Source: Morinoia aosen (Eukaryota; Arthropoda; Malacostraca; Amphipoda; Talitridae). From it: DNA of 64,000 nt. The translations under genes and the position numbers were made by a program. Positions 1-8,689 of the stretch are shown piece after piece. The stretch spans positions 33,102,183 to 33,166,182 of the forward strand of contig CM059560.1 in the NCBI GenBank assembly GCA_030386875.1, read 5' to 3'. The notes beneath the pieces were generated by a model that saw only the letters and a program-made list of their open reading frames with translations, was not told the DNA's origin and ran no database searches. Position 1 is the stretch's first letter; every line of letters begins with the position of its first letter.

Positions 1-1500
1 ATGCTTATTCCACCAAAACCCAACATTGCCGCAACCAGTACAGCACCTAGAATAAAGTCATCAACATATAGAGTACAACTTAAGTATATCGATCCAGCTA
101 AACCAGTGGACAAGACAAAAATCTTTGAAACAACCTTCAAAGACCTAAATGCTCCTCTCATTAGACTGACTTCCACCAGTACAGGTTTCTATGCAGTAAC
201 TGACGATGTCACTTCGGTTGATAAACTAACTTCCAGTAAAGCAATCAATGCATTCCAAAAATTGAATATAATTCCAGTTATTCCCCCCGACTTAAGAGCA
301 AAAAGATCCATTTTTGTCAGACAAATTGATAATGAAATAGGTGCAAGACCTGCCGATGAAATCAAATCAGAAATCCAACAGCAAAATTCATGGTTATCAG
401 TCACAGAAATAGTTAAAATAAAGCAATATACTCATCTAATCAAAATTATAACTTCCGACACCACCACTGCACAGAGGATCCTCCGAGATGGGTTTTATAT
501 GTATCATACAAAAATTACACCCTATCAATGTGAACAAGAAAAATACACACATATCCTCATCTGTTACAAGTGCTATAAATATGAAGACCACCCAACATCC
601 AAATGCACCCAAACAACACAATATTGCTCAGAATGTTCTTCACAAGAACATACTTACCAACAATGCACTAGCACACTTAAACAATGCCTCAATTGCAATG
701 GACCACACAGAACATTAGCATCAAGTTGCCCGTATAGGAAAAATGTAATCAAACAAAAAATCGAAAATGAAAAACAGGAGCATCACCAACAAACTCAAAA
801 CACCTATGCTGAAATTGCAAAGCACGCAATATTACAAACAAACCCCCCAGAACACACCCTCACACTAACATCACAAACACATATTAAACTGACAGCACTC
901 ATCTTGGAAGCACACATAGCAGCACTGAACAGAACTCAGAAATTTGGCGAACTTCTTTCACAATCTTTAAAACTGAACTTCAATATCGATACTACTTTCC
1001 CAGATCGTGACTCAGCCGCAATTTTCAACTTTTACTACAAATCAGAAACAATACCACAGGAGACGGAAACGGAACAGGAAAAAACGGTGGATGTCTCTCT
1101 GGAATGTGAGCAGGTACAGATGGAGGAGGCTATGGACACGGAGGCTGGAACTAAACGAAGGATAAGTGGTGATGATTTGGGTAATTCAAGCATAGTATTA
1201 GATAACAAACACAACCTTCAAATGAAACTGTACAGAAACTTCATAGACAATTCACCAATCCCAGAAAATCCCCCAATAGAATGGTATATCCGGGAACTCA
1301 GCAGACAAGAAAATGATAAAGGATTAAAATTCACAGTTCAGGACATAAGATCACAAACATTACTGGATTACATCATGAGTAACAGGGTCCAATTCACAAG
1401 AACAAAAATAAACATAATCCCCCATGAGGACTTCATAAATCTTCCAAGACACCAGTCAATAATAGCAGCCACCAAAAAACCAAAAAAATTAATTGCTTAA
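1..1500 (+). CDS. LINE ORF1, Gag-like RNA-binding protein with three CCHC knuckles
   Basis: This is the nucleic-acid-binding protein of the Jockey-like element, which in this family coats element RNA. Residues about 40-175 have the character of the RRM-like Gag core. They are followed by three zinc knuckles at about 183-242: CYKCYKYEDHPTSKC (Cx2Cx5Hx4C), CSECSSQEHTYQQC (Cx2Cx4Hx4C) and CLNCNGPHRTLASSC (Cx2Cx3Hx6C). The knuckle spacing is typical of Jockey/I-type Gag proteins. The C-terminal half is acidic (around 345-390) and then unremarkable. The ORF is already open at base 1, and the ATG there may be an internal methionine, so the N-terminus is uncertain. Stop TAA is at 1498-1500. Confidence 0.88.
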   Translation: MLIPPKPNIAATSTAPRIKSSTYRVQLKYIDPAKPVDKTKIFETTFKDLNAPLIRLTSTSTGFYAVTDDVTSVDKLTSSKAINAFQKLNIIPVIPPDLRAKRSIFVRQIDNEIGARPADEIKSEIQQQNSWLSVTEIVKIKQYTHLIKIITSDTTTAQRILRDGFYMYHTKITPYQCEQEKYTHILICYKCYKYEDHPTSKCTQTTQYCSECSSQEHTYQQCTSTLKQCLNCNGPHRTLASSCPYRKNVIKQKIENEKQEHHQQTQNTYAEIAKHAILQTNPPEHTLTLTSQTHIKLTALILEAHIAALNRTQKFGELLSQSLKLNFNIDTTFPDRDSAAIFNFYYKSETIPQETETEQEKTVDVSLECEQVQMEEAMDTEAGTKRRISGDDLGNSSIVLDNKHNLQMKLYRNFIDNSPIPENPPIEWYIRELSRQENDKGLKFTVQDIRSQTLLDYIMSNRVQFTRTKINIIPHEDFINLPRHQSIIAATKKPKKLIA

Positions 1501-1502
1501 AA

Positions 1503-4238
1503 ATGAACCTAAAGAAAGTAACAATAATTCAACATAACGTGCAATCTTGGAATACAAATAGAATCACACTATCCAACATATACAACTCACTGGACCCAGA
1601 CATAATACTTATCAATAGTCACTGCCTCATAAATAACCAGCCCCTTAAGATCTTTAATTACAATACATTTTATTCAAATAAGCAAAACGAAAACCACGCA
1701 GGCACTGCAATAGCACTTAGGAAAAGCATTTCGTACAGACTTCACGATGATTTCCACACGGACATGTTAGCAGTAACAATAGATACGCTACAGGGACCAA
1801 TCACCATAGGTACTACATATACACCTCCGAGAACAGACTACCTGAATTTTATAGACTTCCACATGCTTTTCAATAGACCGCATCCAACCTATTTTCTAGG
1901 TGACATAAACGCCGCACATAGCATAACTGGATACTCACATAGGAACAATAGAGGAAATCATCTTTTCTACCTAATCTCAAAGCAGAAATGCACTCACATC
2001 GGACCCTTTTTTCCCACCCTAATAACTCACAATAGCACCACCTCACCCGATGTAGTTTTGCAAAACAAGCATGCATTTCATAATATTTTCTTGAAGCCTG
2101 GCCCCATCACACCTTCGGATCACATTCCAATAATCGCTACCATCACAGCCAACCCAATACAAATTCCCATCAAACCGCGAAGACACTTTCGTAAAGCAAA
2201 TTGGAATTTATATAAACAGTTACTATCACCTGTCACACCCCCTTTACAACCGGATCCAACTATAAACGAAATAAACAAGTACCTAAACACATGGACTAAA
2301 CACGTACAGGATGCCACAAATACAGCTGTTCCACTCATAAATTACAGAATAATCCCGGGGATCAAACCAACTCACGAAACTTTGACATTACAAGCACAAT
2401 ACCGACAGACAACTCAATACATCTCCAGATATGGGCCATCTATAGATTTGAACCGACATTTGAACGCAATAAGAATCCGATTACAAGAAATATACAAAGG
2501 CAAATATCAGCAAACCTGGGAGGAATTAATTCACAGTCTCAAACTGCAGGAGGATCCGAAAATGTTTTGGTCCTCCTGCAAAAGGATGATGGGCAGTAAC
2601 ACTAAACAACAAATACCATATATAGAACATAATAAAGAGCAGTTACACACTCCTAAAGAAAAAGAACCCATCTTCAGAGCACACTGGAAGGAAATATTCA
2701 CTGAACAGGACGATCCCCTCTTCGACAAGGAGCACATTGAAACGGTACAAGAGCAAATGAGCAACTTAGCAAATACAATCAAACCATACCGAACGGGAAA
2801 TATCAACAGACTGGACCCTATACATTTTCCCCCTATTACATTCGAAGAATTATTACAATCACTGAAGACGTTCAAACAGAAAGCACCAGGGACAACGGAA
2901 ATAACCACTTTACAACTTAAAAACTTACCAGAAAACATGATTCACTTTCTGATTTACATTTTCAATATGTCCATATCTGCTGGTTACTTCCCGAACAGTC
3001 TAAAACACGCCATAATGATTTTCCTCCCAAAACCAAACACATCTCTAAAATCAGTTCAAAATTACAGACCAATTTCCCTCCTGGATGTACACGGCAAATT
3101 ACTAGATAAAATTTTAAATAATAGATTAACAAATTTCCTTACAATTCATAACCATTTTAATTGCAGACAACACGGATTCAGATGTAACAGAGGCACTCAC
3201 ACCGCACTGGCAACCCTTCACGAAACAATTTCCATCCAATTAGCTCAAAAATTTACAATAGACATTTGCTTAAGAGATGTTAAAAAAGCATTCGATAAGG
3301 TATGGCACTCTGGTCTCATCTTTAAACTTTCGCAAATTAATCTTCACCCTATGTTTCTCCGGACCCTGAATAGTTACCTCAATGACAGGACAGCCTCAAT
3401 AAGAATATCCAATTACTTAGGACCGCGATTCTCACTGTGCACAGGTGTACCCCAAGGAGCATGCCTATCCCCTACACTGTTTAGCTTTTATACCCATGAT
3501 TTACCACCGCCGCTACCTAAAACAGACTACATATGCTTTGCAGATGACATCACACAGATAACAGCCGGAAAATATTCACCAAAATATGCAACAGCCAATA
3601 CCAAAAGAGCAATAGAACAAATAAACACATTTGAAAGTAAATGGAAAATATTAACCAACAGTAGCAAATTTGCAATAATCCCCATAAATAGAAGGAAAAC
3701 GTTTGAAGTTACCATAAACGGCAAATCAATACCGTACACAAATAAAGGAAAAGTCCTGGGGTTGAACATAACTACACATGGTATATCATCACAAGCCTCC
3801 ATTAGACAAGCAATAGCCTACAAGAATCTAGAAAAAATTTACCGTTTTACTTACCTTCCTACAGAAACCAAACTGAAATTATACATGGCCTTTGTAAGAT
3901 CAGCATTAATATACCCAGTCATACCTTTACACACAGCATCAGCAACAGCAATATCCAAATTACAAAGAGTTCAAAACAAAGCACTTAGATTTATTACCGG
4001 CACTAGTTTAATAGAAGCAGTACCATCACAACACCTGCACAATCATCTAAATATCCCTCCCATAAACATACTGCTGCACGAGCATGCAAACAGGATCTGG
4101 CACAATATACAGCAATTCGATCCTGACCTGTACACAAAATTAAGTTTTCCTCCGGAGCTCATCCCCAATCAACATTCCCGATTTAAAAGCTCTAGACTAC
4201 TTGCATTGGCCCCCCCTCCACCTCCGAAATATACATGA
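1503..4238 (+). CDS. LINE ORF2: AP-like endonuclease plus reverse transcriptase
   Basis: This 911-residue polyprotein would nick target DNA and carry out target-primed reverse transcription. The endonuclease domain starts at about residue 8 (QHNVQSW), with GDINAAH near 133 and the catalytic SDHIPI near 205. The RT domain shows YRPISLLDVHGKLLDK near 520, DVKKAFDKVW, GVPQGACLSPTLFSFY and the active-site FADD near 679. The C-terminus carries the usual Jockey tail (RVQNKALRFITG; HSRFKSSRLL). No RNase H domain is present. The start ATG lies two bases after the ORF1 stop, which suggests reinitiation. No internal stops are seen, so the enzyme may be functional. Confidence 0.93.
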   Translation: MNLKKVTIIQHNVQSWNTNRITLSNIYNSLDPDIILINSHCLINNQPLKIFNYNTFYSNKQNENHAGTAIALRKSISYRLHDDFHTDMLAVTIDTLQGPITIGTTYTPPRTDYLNFIDFHMLFNRPHPTYFLGDINAAHSITGYSHRNNRGNHLFYLISKQKCTHIGPFFPTLITHNSTTSPDVVLQNKHAFHNIFLKPGPITPSDHIPIIATITANPIQIPIKPRRHFRKANWNLYKQLLSPVTPPLQPDPTINEINKYLNTWTKHVQDATNTAVPLINYRIIPGIKPTHETLTLQAQYRQTTQYISRYGPSIDLNRHLNAIRIRLQEIYKGKYQQTWEELIHSLKLQEDPKMFWSSCKRMMGSNTKQQIPYIEHNKEQLHTPKEKEPIFRAHWKEIFTEQDDPLFDKEHIETVQEQMSNLANTIKPYRTGNINRLDPIHFPPITFEELLQSLKTFKQKAPGTTEITTLQLKNLPENMIHFLIYIFNMSISAGYFPNSLKHAIMIFLPKPNTSLKSVQNYRPISLLDVHGKLLDKILNNRLTNFLTIHNHFNCRQHGFRCNRGTHTALATLHETISIQLAQKFTIDICLRDVKKAFDKVWHSGLIFKLSQINLHPMFLRTLNSYLNDRTASIRISNYLGPRFSLCTGVPQGACLSPTLFSFYTHDLPPPLPKTDYICFADDITQITAGKYSPKYATANTKRAIEQINTFESKWKILTNSSKFAIIPINRRKTFEVTINGKSIPYTNKGKVLGLNITTHGISSQASIRQAIAYKNLEKIYRFTYLPTETKLKLYMAFVRSALIYPVIPLHTASATAISKLQRVQNKALRFITGTSLIEAVPSQHLHNHLNIPPINILLHEHANRIWHNIQQFDPDLYTKLSFPPELIPNQHSRFKSSRLLALAPPPPPKYT

Positions 4239-4297
4239 ACCAACAATCTTACCAGGCACACCTACTAAGACAAATTCCAGTCCTGTTATGAGGACGT

Positions 4298-4407
4298 GGG
4301 GGAAGACCAAATTAATTTCAGTGATATTTTTATTTTTTTGTTTTCTGGGGTTTTGGCGAGCGGTAGGACGGTCTTCCCCCCCATGGGTGGGAAGCCAAAA
4401 CCCCAGA
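4298..4407 (+). other. Interlocked inverted repeats in LINE 3' UTR (possible H-type pseudoknot)
   Basis: Two perfect inverted repeats interleave in the order A-B-A'-B'. A is GGGGGAAGACC at 4298-4308, paired with GGTCTTCCCCC at 4370-4380. B is TCTGGGGTTTTGGC at 4344-4357, paired with GCCAAAACCCCAGA at 4394-4407. The geometry is that of an RNA pseudoknot with 11-bp and 14-bp stems and loops of 35, 12 and 13 nt. Only the base complementarity is observed; folding and RT recognition are inference. Confidence 0.7.
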
Positions 4408-4750
4408 CCTTTAACTTCATTTCAGTTGCATTGACATACACAAAAATTCTTCTTTTCATTAATTATTTTTCATTACTGTAAAATTTCTTAAATTCCTATT
4501 TACTTACACCTCAAACTACTTAATAGCAACTAGTAAAGATGTACGTAGCGTAGAGTGCATGTCTGCAAACCTGTATCTAGGTGTATATAATGCACGATGT
4601 GCACAGACGCTATAATTGTAAATAGGTAGAGAAAACAAGTAACTTGAAATGTGTATATATATGTAGATATATATGGTAGGTCGAAGGTAATGCAACATAA
4701 TGTGCTCGCGCACTGTAGAGAAATAGACAACACTCGTGAATAAGACAGTA

Positions 4751-5164
4751 AATAAGTAAAAACTTGGTCTCCAAATTATAGGCGCTAGATGATGCAAATG
4801 TGTAGATATTAGATTGTAAATACTCGTAGACCAATAACTAGATAGGCCTAAGTCATAGTTCAGTAACAAAGAATGAAATTTTAGGTATTGCTTACTGTGT
4901 AGGTAAGATAAGTGTAATTGTTTAGACAGCTAGGATGTAATGTAGGTAATGTAAATAAGATATTTAATAAGTAAAAACTTATTCTCTAATTATAGGTGCA
5001 AGATGATGTAAATGTGTAGATATTAGACTGTATATACTCGTAGATCAATAACTAGATAGGCCTAAGTCATAGTTTCGTAATAAAGGATGAATTTTAGATA
5101 TTGCTTACTGTGTAGGTAGCTAGGTAGCTAAGTGTAATTGTTTAGATAGCTAGGATGTAATATA

Positions 5165-5165
<1 letters not shown>
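4751..5165 (+). repeat. Two tandem ~215-bp units in the LINE 3' UTR
   Basis: The segment beginning AATAAGTAAAAACTT at 4751 recurs at 4966, and both units contain CTAGATAGGCCTAAGTCATA followed by GTAATTGTTTAGA and CTAGGATGTAAT. The second unit runs straight into the poly-A stretch. Tandem 3' UTR units are seen in some LINEs and may arise by template slippage during target-primed synthesis. Confidence 0.85.
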
Positions 5166-5169
<4 letters not shown>

Positions 5170-5221
<52 letters not shown>

Positions 5222-5492
5222 AATGAATAAAAAAAAAAAAAAAAAAAAAAATATATAAAAAAAAAAAAAAAATTAAAAAATTATGTATATATGCATATTA
5301 GTGTCCATGTAATTCGTGTGCGTGTGTGTGTAGGTTGTGGGTGTGGAACGTATAGAACCATTGTGTGCTCATGTGTCGTGTGTGGGTGATAATATATGTA
5401 TATATATGTATGATAAAACAAAAATTGTACAAAAAGTTTATATACTCATATGTATGTCTGTGTATCGTGTGTGTGTGAAATTCTGAAGTGAG

Positions 5493-5529
<37 letters not shown>

Positions 5530-5589
5530 TACGAGTGCATGTGTCGGGTGTGTGTGTGTATATAAATGTAATATGTATATATGCATATG

Positions 5590-5664
<75 letters not shown>

Positions 5665-5811
5665 CGGAAAAAAAAAATATATATATATGTATAATTATGT
5701 GTGTATATTGTATATAGGGACTTGTAGATGAGCATAAATTTCTCCCATTTAAAAATTTATATTGCTTGACGAGGGCTTTTATCGCCTTCCCAAAAAAAAA
5801 AAAAAAAAAAA
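5170..5811. repeat. Cluster of long A runs with TG/TA microsatellites
   Basis: At least six A tracts (about 5170-5219, 5230-5250, 5258-5271, 5491-5527, 5594-5661 and 5791-5811) alternate with short GTGTGT/ATATAT-rich pieces. The first is the poly-A tail of the Jockey-like element. The others could be tails of further truncated insertions or expansions of one tail. Minus-strand reading frames rich in Phe across this stretch are artefacts. Confidence 0.85.
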
Positions 5812-6688
5812 ATTCACAATAGAGCAGAGTAGACGCGGCATAATTAAATAGATGAATCGTTTCTAGCATAAAAAGCCCTGACGGGTATTTTCCCTCGTTA
5901 AACTAACAAATTAGTAGTATCTATCGAACAAGATGCACAAGATCAACTAATTATGCGTTAAGCGCCTTTTTCTTCTTCCACTATCCTTTTCCTTTTCTCT
6001 CCTCCTTTTTCTCTTATGGCACACACTGTGCCAAACTCTAATTCTCTTCTCTTCTTTCCTATTGTCACCGCCCCCCCCCCCCCCCCCCCCCGTTGCGTGT
6101 GGTTTCATCTCCAACCATGAAGCGTGCGAAGGTTGTGGTGGTGTGTGTTCAACCACCACATAGGTGTTTCAGCAAAGGAGCTGCGAACTCTGAAAAATGC
6201 TTCAAGCCCTCGTGGGGTATTTAACCAACGCCGTACTTTGTCAGAGTGTAACGCTTGACAATAACATAGGGGGAAAATTGAAAAAATGAGGTATTTATTG
6301 GACAAATGCAGGTCGCTTGCTCAGAAATTTTTCAGAAACTGTTGCGTGTAAATTTATGAACCCATATATATATCTACATATATATATATATAATATCTAT
6401 ATATACATATATATATATACATAAATACTAGCATACAAGCATGAAATTAAAAGTTTTTTTTTAATGAAACATTTTAACAAAAAAGTCACTAGTTAATAAA
6501 CATCTTATTAAACATGTATGGGTGAATCACACAACAAATTCATACTTCTCCAATGAATGCTTAACAATAATGAAGAGAAATGACGTGTTAGGTAACTTTA
6601 AAAGTTGAGAGTAAATGGAAAAAACTGTATATGAGATGTTTATTAACCAACAGTCGCTTGTTTAGTGCACATATATGTGTGTACATTA
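5812..6688. other. Intergenic; poly-C run and TA microsatellite only
   Basis: No convincing coding or RNA gene is visible. A C run of about 21 bases lies at 6071-6091, and an alternating TA-rich microsatellite at about 6365-6424. The rest is AT-rich unique-looking sequence. Confidence 0.6.
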
Positions 6689-6762
6689 CAGGGTGGTGGC
6701 TAAGAAAGTATACCTTTAAAAATTTCAATACCTTTTTAAATAGATGAAATAGGAGACTATAA

Positions 6763-7602
6763 AGCTCCTTTCACACAGAGCGTGAAATCACGCTGCGCGT
6801 AAAAAATCACACAGCGTAATTTCACGCCAAACCTAAGGGGACATGATAATGTATACTTCTATTCACACGCGACAGGTTTTCACGCAGCGTGAAAGTTCAC
6901 GCCTGATGCCGAGCGTGTGTCTTCTAAAAACGCAACGTGAAATTTCACGCAAAAGTTTAGCTTTCAATGGTGTTCAAGGCTATCTTGCACACTGTGCGTG
7001 TTTTGACGCCGCCTCGCACAGCGGTTCAGAGAGAGGATTGGAAGTAAAAGTAAGTAAAAGTTTTTTATACCAAAAAGTTTTATTAGTATTATTTCCATTG
7101 TTACAACCTACTTAGCAAGATCTAAATACTTTACCAGAGGGTTAAATTAAGCCAGTTTTTCAATAGCAGGTACAACATTCCTCATTTGCGTGTTGTTGTG
7201 GGTTAATTTGCCTTGGACGTATGACAGCAATTCGTCACAACTTTCGGCAGACACACGGAAGTAATTGAAAAATTTGGCTTCATCTTCCCTTAATTTTGCA
7301 AATAGTGTGGCAAATTCTCCTTCTTGCGGCCTTAAACCGACTATCTCATGTCCCCAGCACCGCCTTCTTCTCTTCCTTTGCTGTCTTTTATACAGCAAGT
7401 ATAAAATTAAAGCTTTCTTTACTTCACTCTGAGCAGCGATTATTACCAAGTCCACAAACACTCGTGAGCACTCTCGGAGAACAGCAATGCAACACTGATA
7501 GAATCAAGCGTAAAAAAATGCCTTGTGTGAACGATTGAGCGTGAAATCCTGCGGCGTGATTGTTACACGCAACATGATTTCACGCTTTGTGTGAAAGCAC
7601 CT
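6763..7602 (-). mobile_element. PIF/Harbinger derivative with TAA duplication, nested in mariner
   Basis: Inverted termini of about 65 bp begin AGCTCCTTTCACAC on the left and AGGTGCTTTCACAC on the right (reverse complement). They are flanked by TAA at 6760-6762 and TAA at 7603-7605. A 3-bp TWA duplication is the hallmark of PIF/Harbinger. A short fragment of the transposase survives on the minus strand, so this is a deletion derivative of an autonomous copy. Both ends are studded with the palindromic motif GCGTGAAATTTCACGC or close variants, plausible transposase-binding sites. Confidence 0.85.
7147..7461 (-). pseudogene. Truncated Harbinger transposase, N-terminal part
   Basis: About 104 codons are open with no ATG at the left edge. 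The peptide includes RRRRCWGHEIVGLRP, then FATLFAKLREDEAKFFNYFR and ESCDELLSY. This arrangement (basic RR-W-H segment, F-LF-LRED-FFNYFRMS and a D-LL helix) is the conserved N-terminal region of HARBI1/PIF-type transposases upstream of the DDE nuclease. The catalytic DDE domain is absent: the frame stops after about 20 further residues and the element ends soon after. It can supply no transposase activity. Placement inside the TAA-flanked element supports the call. Confidence 0.8.
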
Positions 7603-7873
7603 TAAAACATCCGAAAGGACACAATTCAATGTTTTCTTACGTATCTGGTATACCCTCCAAATAAACATAAACATCAAGGGTGCAGGAGAGAAGATTGTTG
7701 TAATCAGCAAACACGGCATAACTGACTCTTCAACAACCCAAGTTCATCGTCGAAGAAATGACGATAAGTGGATCCATCGTCTGGATTCAAAGTAAATTCT
7801 TCTTGGAATACCGATTTACACCTAACAAAATAACGATTCAGATTGACTTCTAAAACCGGCAATCCAATTTATT

Positions 7874-7969
7874 GTGAGAAACATTAATAAAGGAAGATCT
7901 GGAAGAAAATTTTCTGAACGCACAGCTGAAAATGTTGAAACGCTGAAAACTCTTTCAGTCAAATAATTC
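7874..7969 (+). pseudogene. Mariner transposase N-terminal remnant
   Basis: One short frame reads VRNINKGRSGRKFSERTAEN and on to a stop. It resembles the GRSGR(P)..RT.ENIE linker between the two helix-turn-helix motifs of arthropod mariner transposases. It lies inside the TA-flanked element, on the side distal to the Harbinger insertion. Nothing else of the enzyme is readable, so this is a fossil fragment. Confidence 0.55.
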
Positions 7970-8108
7970 AGTGAAATAATAATTCTGTCCAGCAAAGTAG
8001 AATAAAAAAATACTCTTCTTTCCAATAATACCAGCTATATTTCCCTATCCTGTCTGTGGAAAATCTTATAGCAATTTTAAATGGAATATATTTTCAGCAA
8101 CCACCCTG

Positions 8109-8689
8109 TATATATCTGCGCACAAATATTTGCTCCGAGGGCGTCAGCCTTCGGAGTCGGCCTCTACACCGGATCTTCAAGCCGTTCACTTAGCAGCCAG
8201 CAGCCAATATGAAAACATTAAAACTTTAGCTGCACCTCTTTCCGTTTGACAATGACGAATGAACACCGAAACGGGTCAAGATAATCCTTTTTAAATTCAA
8301 CGATTTGCAATCTGCTTGAACTTTTAGATCTTGAAACTATTGGTTATTTTAGAATATCGAGAAGCTAAATAAAAAACTGATATCAACAAAATTCGACATT
8401 ATTTTCAACCAAACGTATGTATATGAACACATATACGTATAACACACATTCACATAACACGCATACGTACTCATATACATACATATACGTGTACGCAAAC
8501 ACCAGCATAGAAGTAATCATAATGCATACGCATATATAAAAATGTGGTATAGTGTATTGAAATATAGCATAGTGATCAAAGGTGATTCGTAACTACTTTT
8601 TTCAGTATGTACTGCAGCTTACAATTATTGTTAAGACGTGCTATTTTGGTTAAGATGACGTGCTATTTTGGTTTTGAAAATATTTAATG
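8109..8689. other. Intergenic; CA/TA-rich microsatellite
   Basis: No gene is seen. An imperfect (TA/CA/CG)n stretch with repeated ACATAYACGTA-like words occupies about 8409-8545. Confidence 0.5.

Larger units (their letters stand above)
1..5219 (+). mobile_element. Jockey-like non-LTR retrotransposon, nearly complete
   Basis: This is an autonomous LINE with a Gag-like ORF1, an endonuclease-reverse transcriptase ORF2 two bases later, a structured 3' UTR and a terminal A run starting near 5170. Both ORFs are open, so the copy is young or was recently active. ORF2 ends soon after the RT C-terminal region and has no RNase H, which fits the Jockey group better than the I group; the clade is inferred from architecture. 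The coding strand is strikingly G-poor and A/C-rich, opposite to the LINE C copies near 30-41 kb. The 5' UTR and possibly the first ORF1 codons lie left of the window. Confidence 0.9.
6689..8108. mobile_element. Mariner-like DNA transposon remnant with TA duplication
   Basis: The left end CAGGGTGGTGGCT follows TA at 6687-6688. The right end AGCAACCACCCTG precedes TA at 8109-8110. The termini match inversely for about 40 bp with scattered mismatches. A TA target duplication and CAGGG-type ends are characteristic of Tc1/mariner. The interior is decayed and holds a nested Harbinger element at 6763-7602. Removing it leaves about 580 bp, so this copy was already internally deleted. Confidence 0.8.

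Noticed and set aside
5298-5869. Minus-strand reading frames of 143-145 codons rich in Phe, His and Thr
   Set aside because: They are translations of A runs and TG/TA microsatellites, with no domain and no conserved start.
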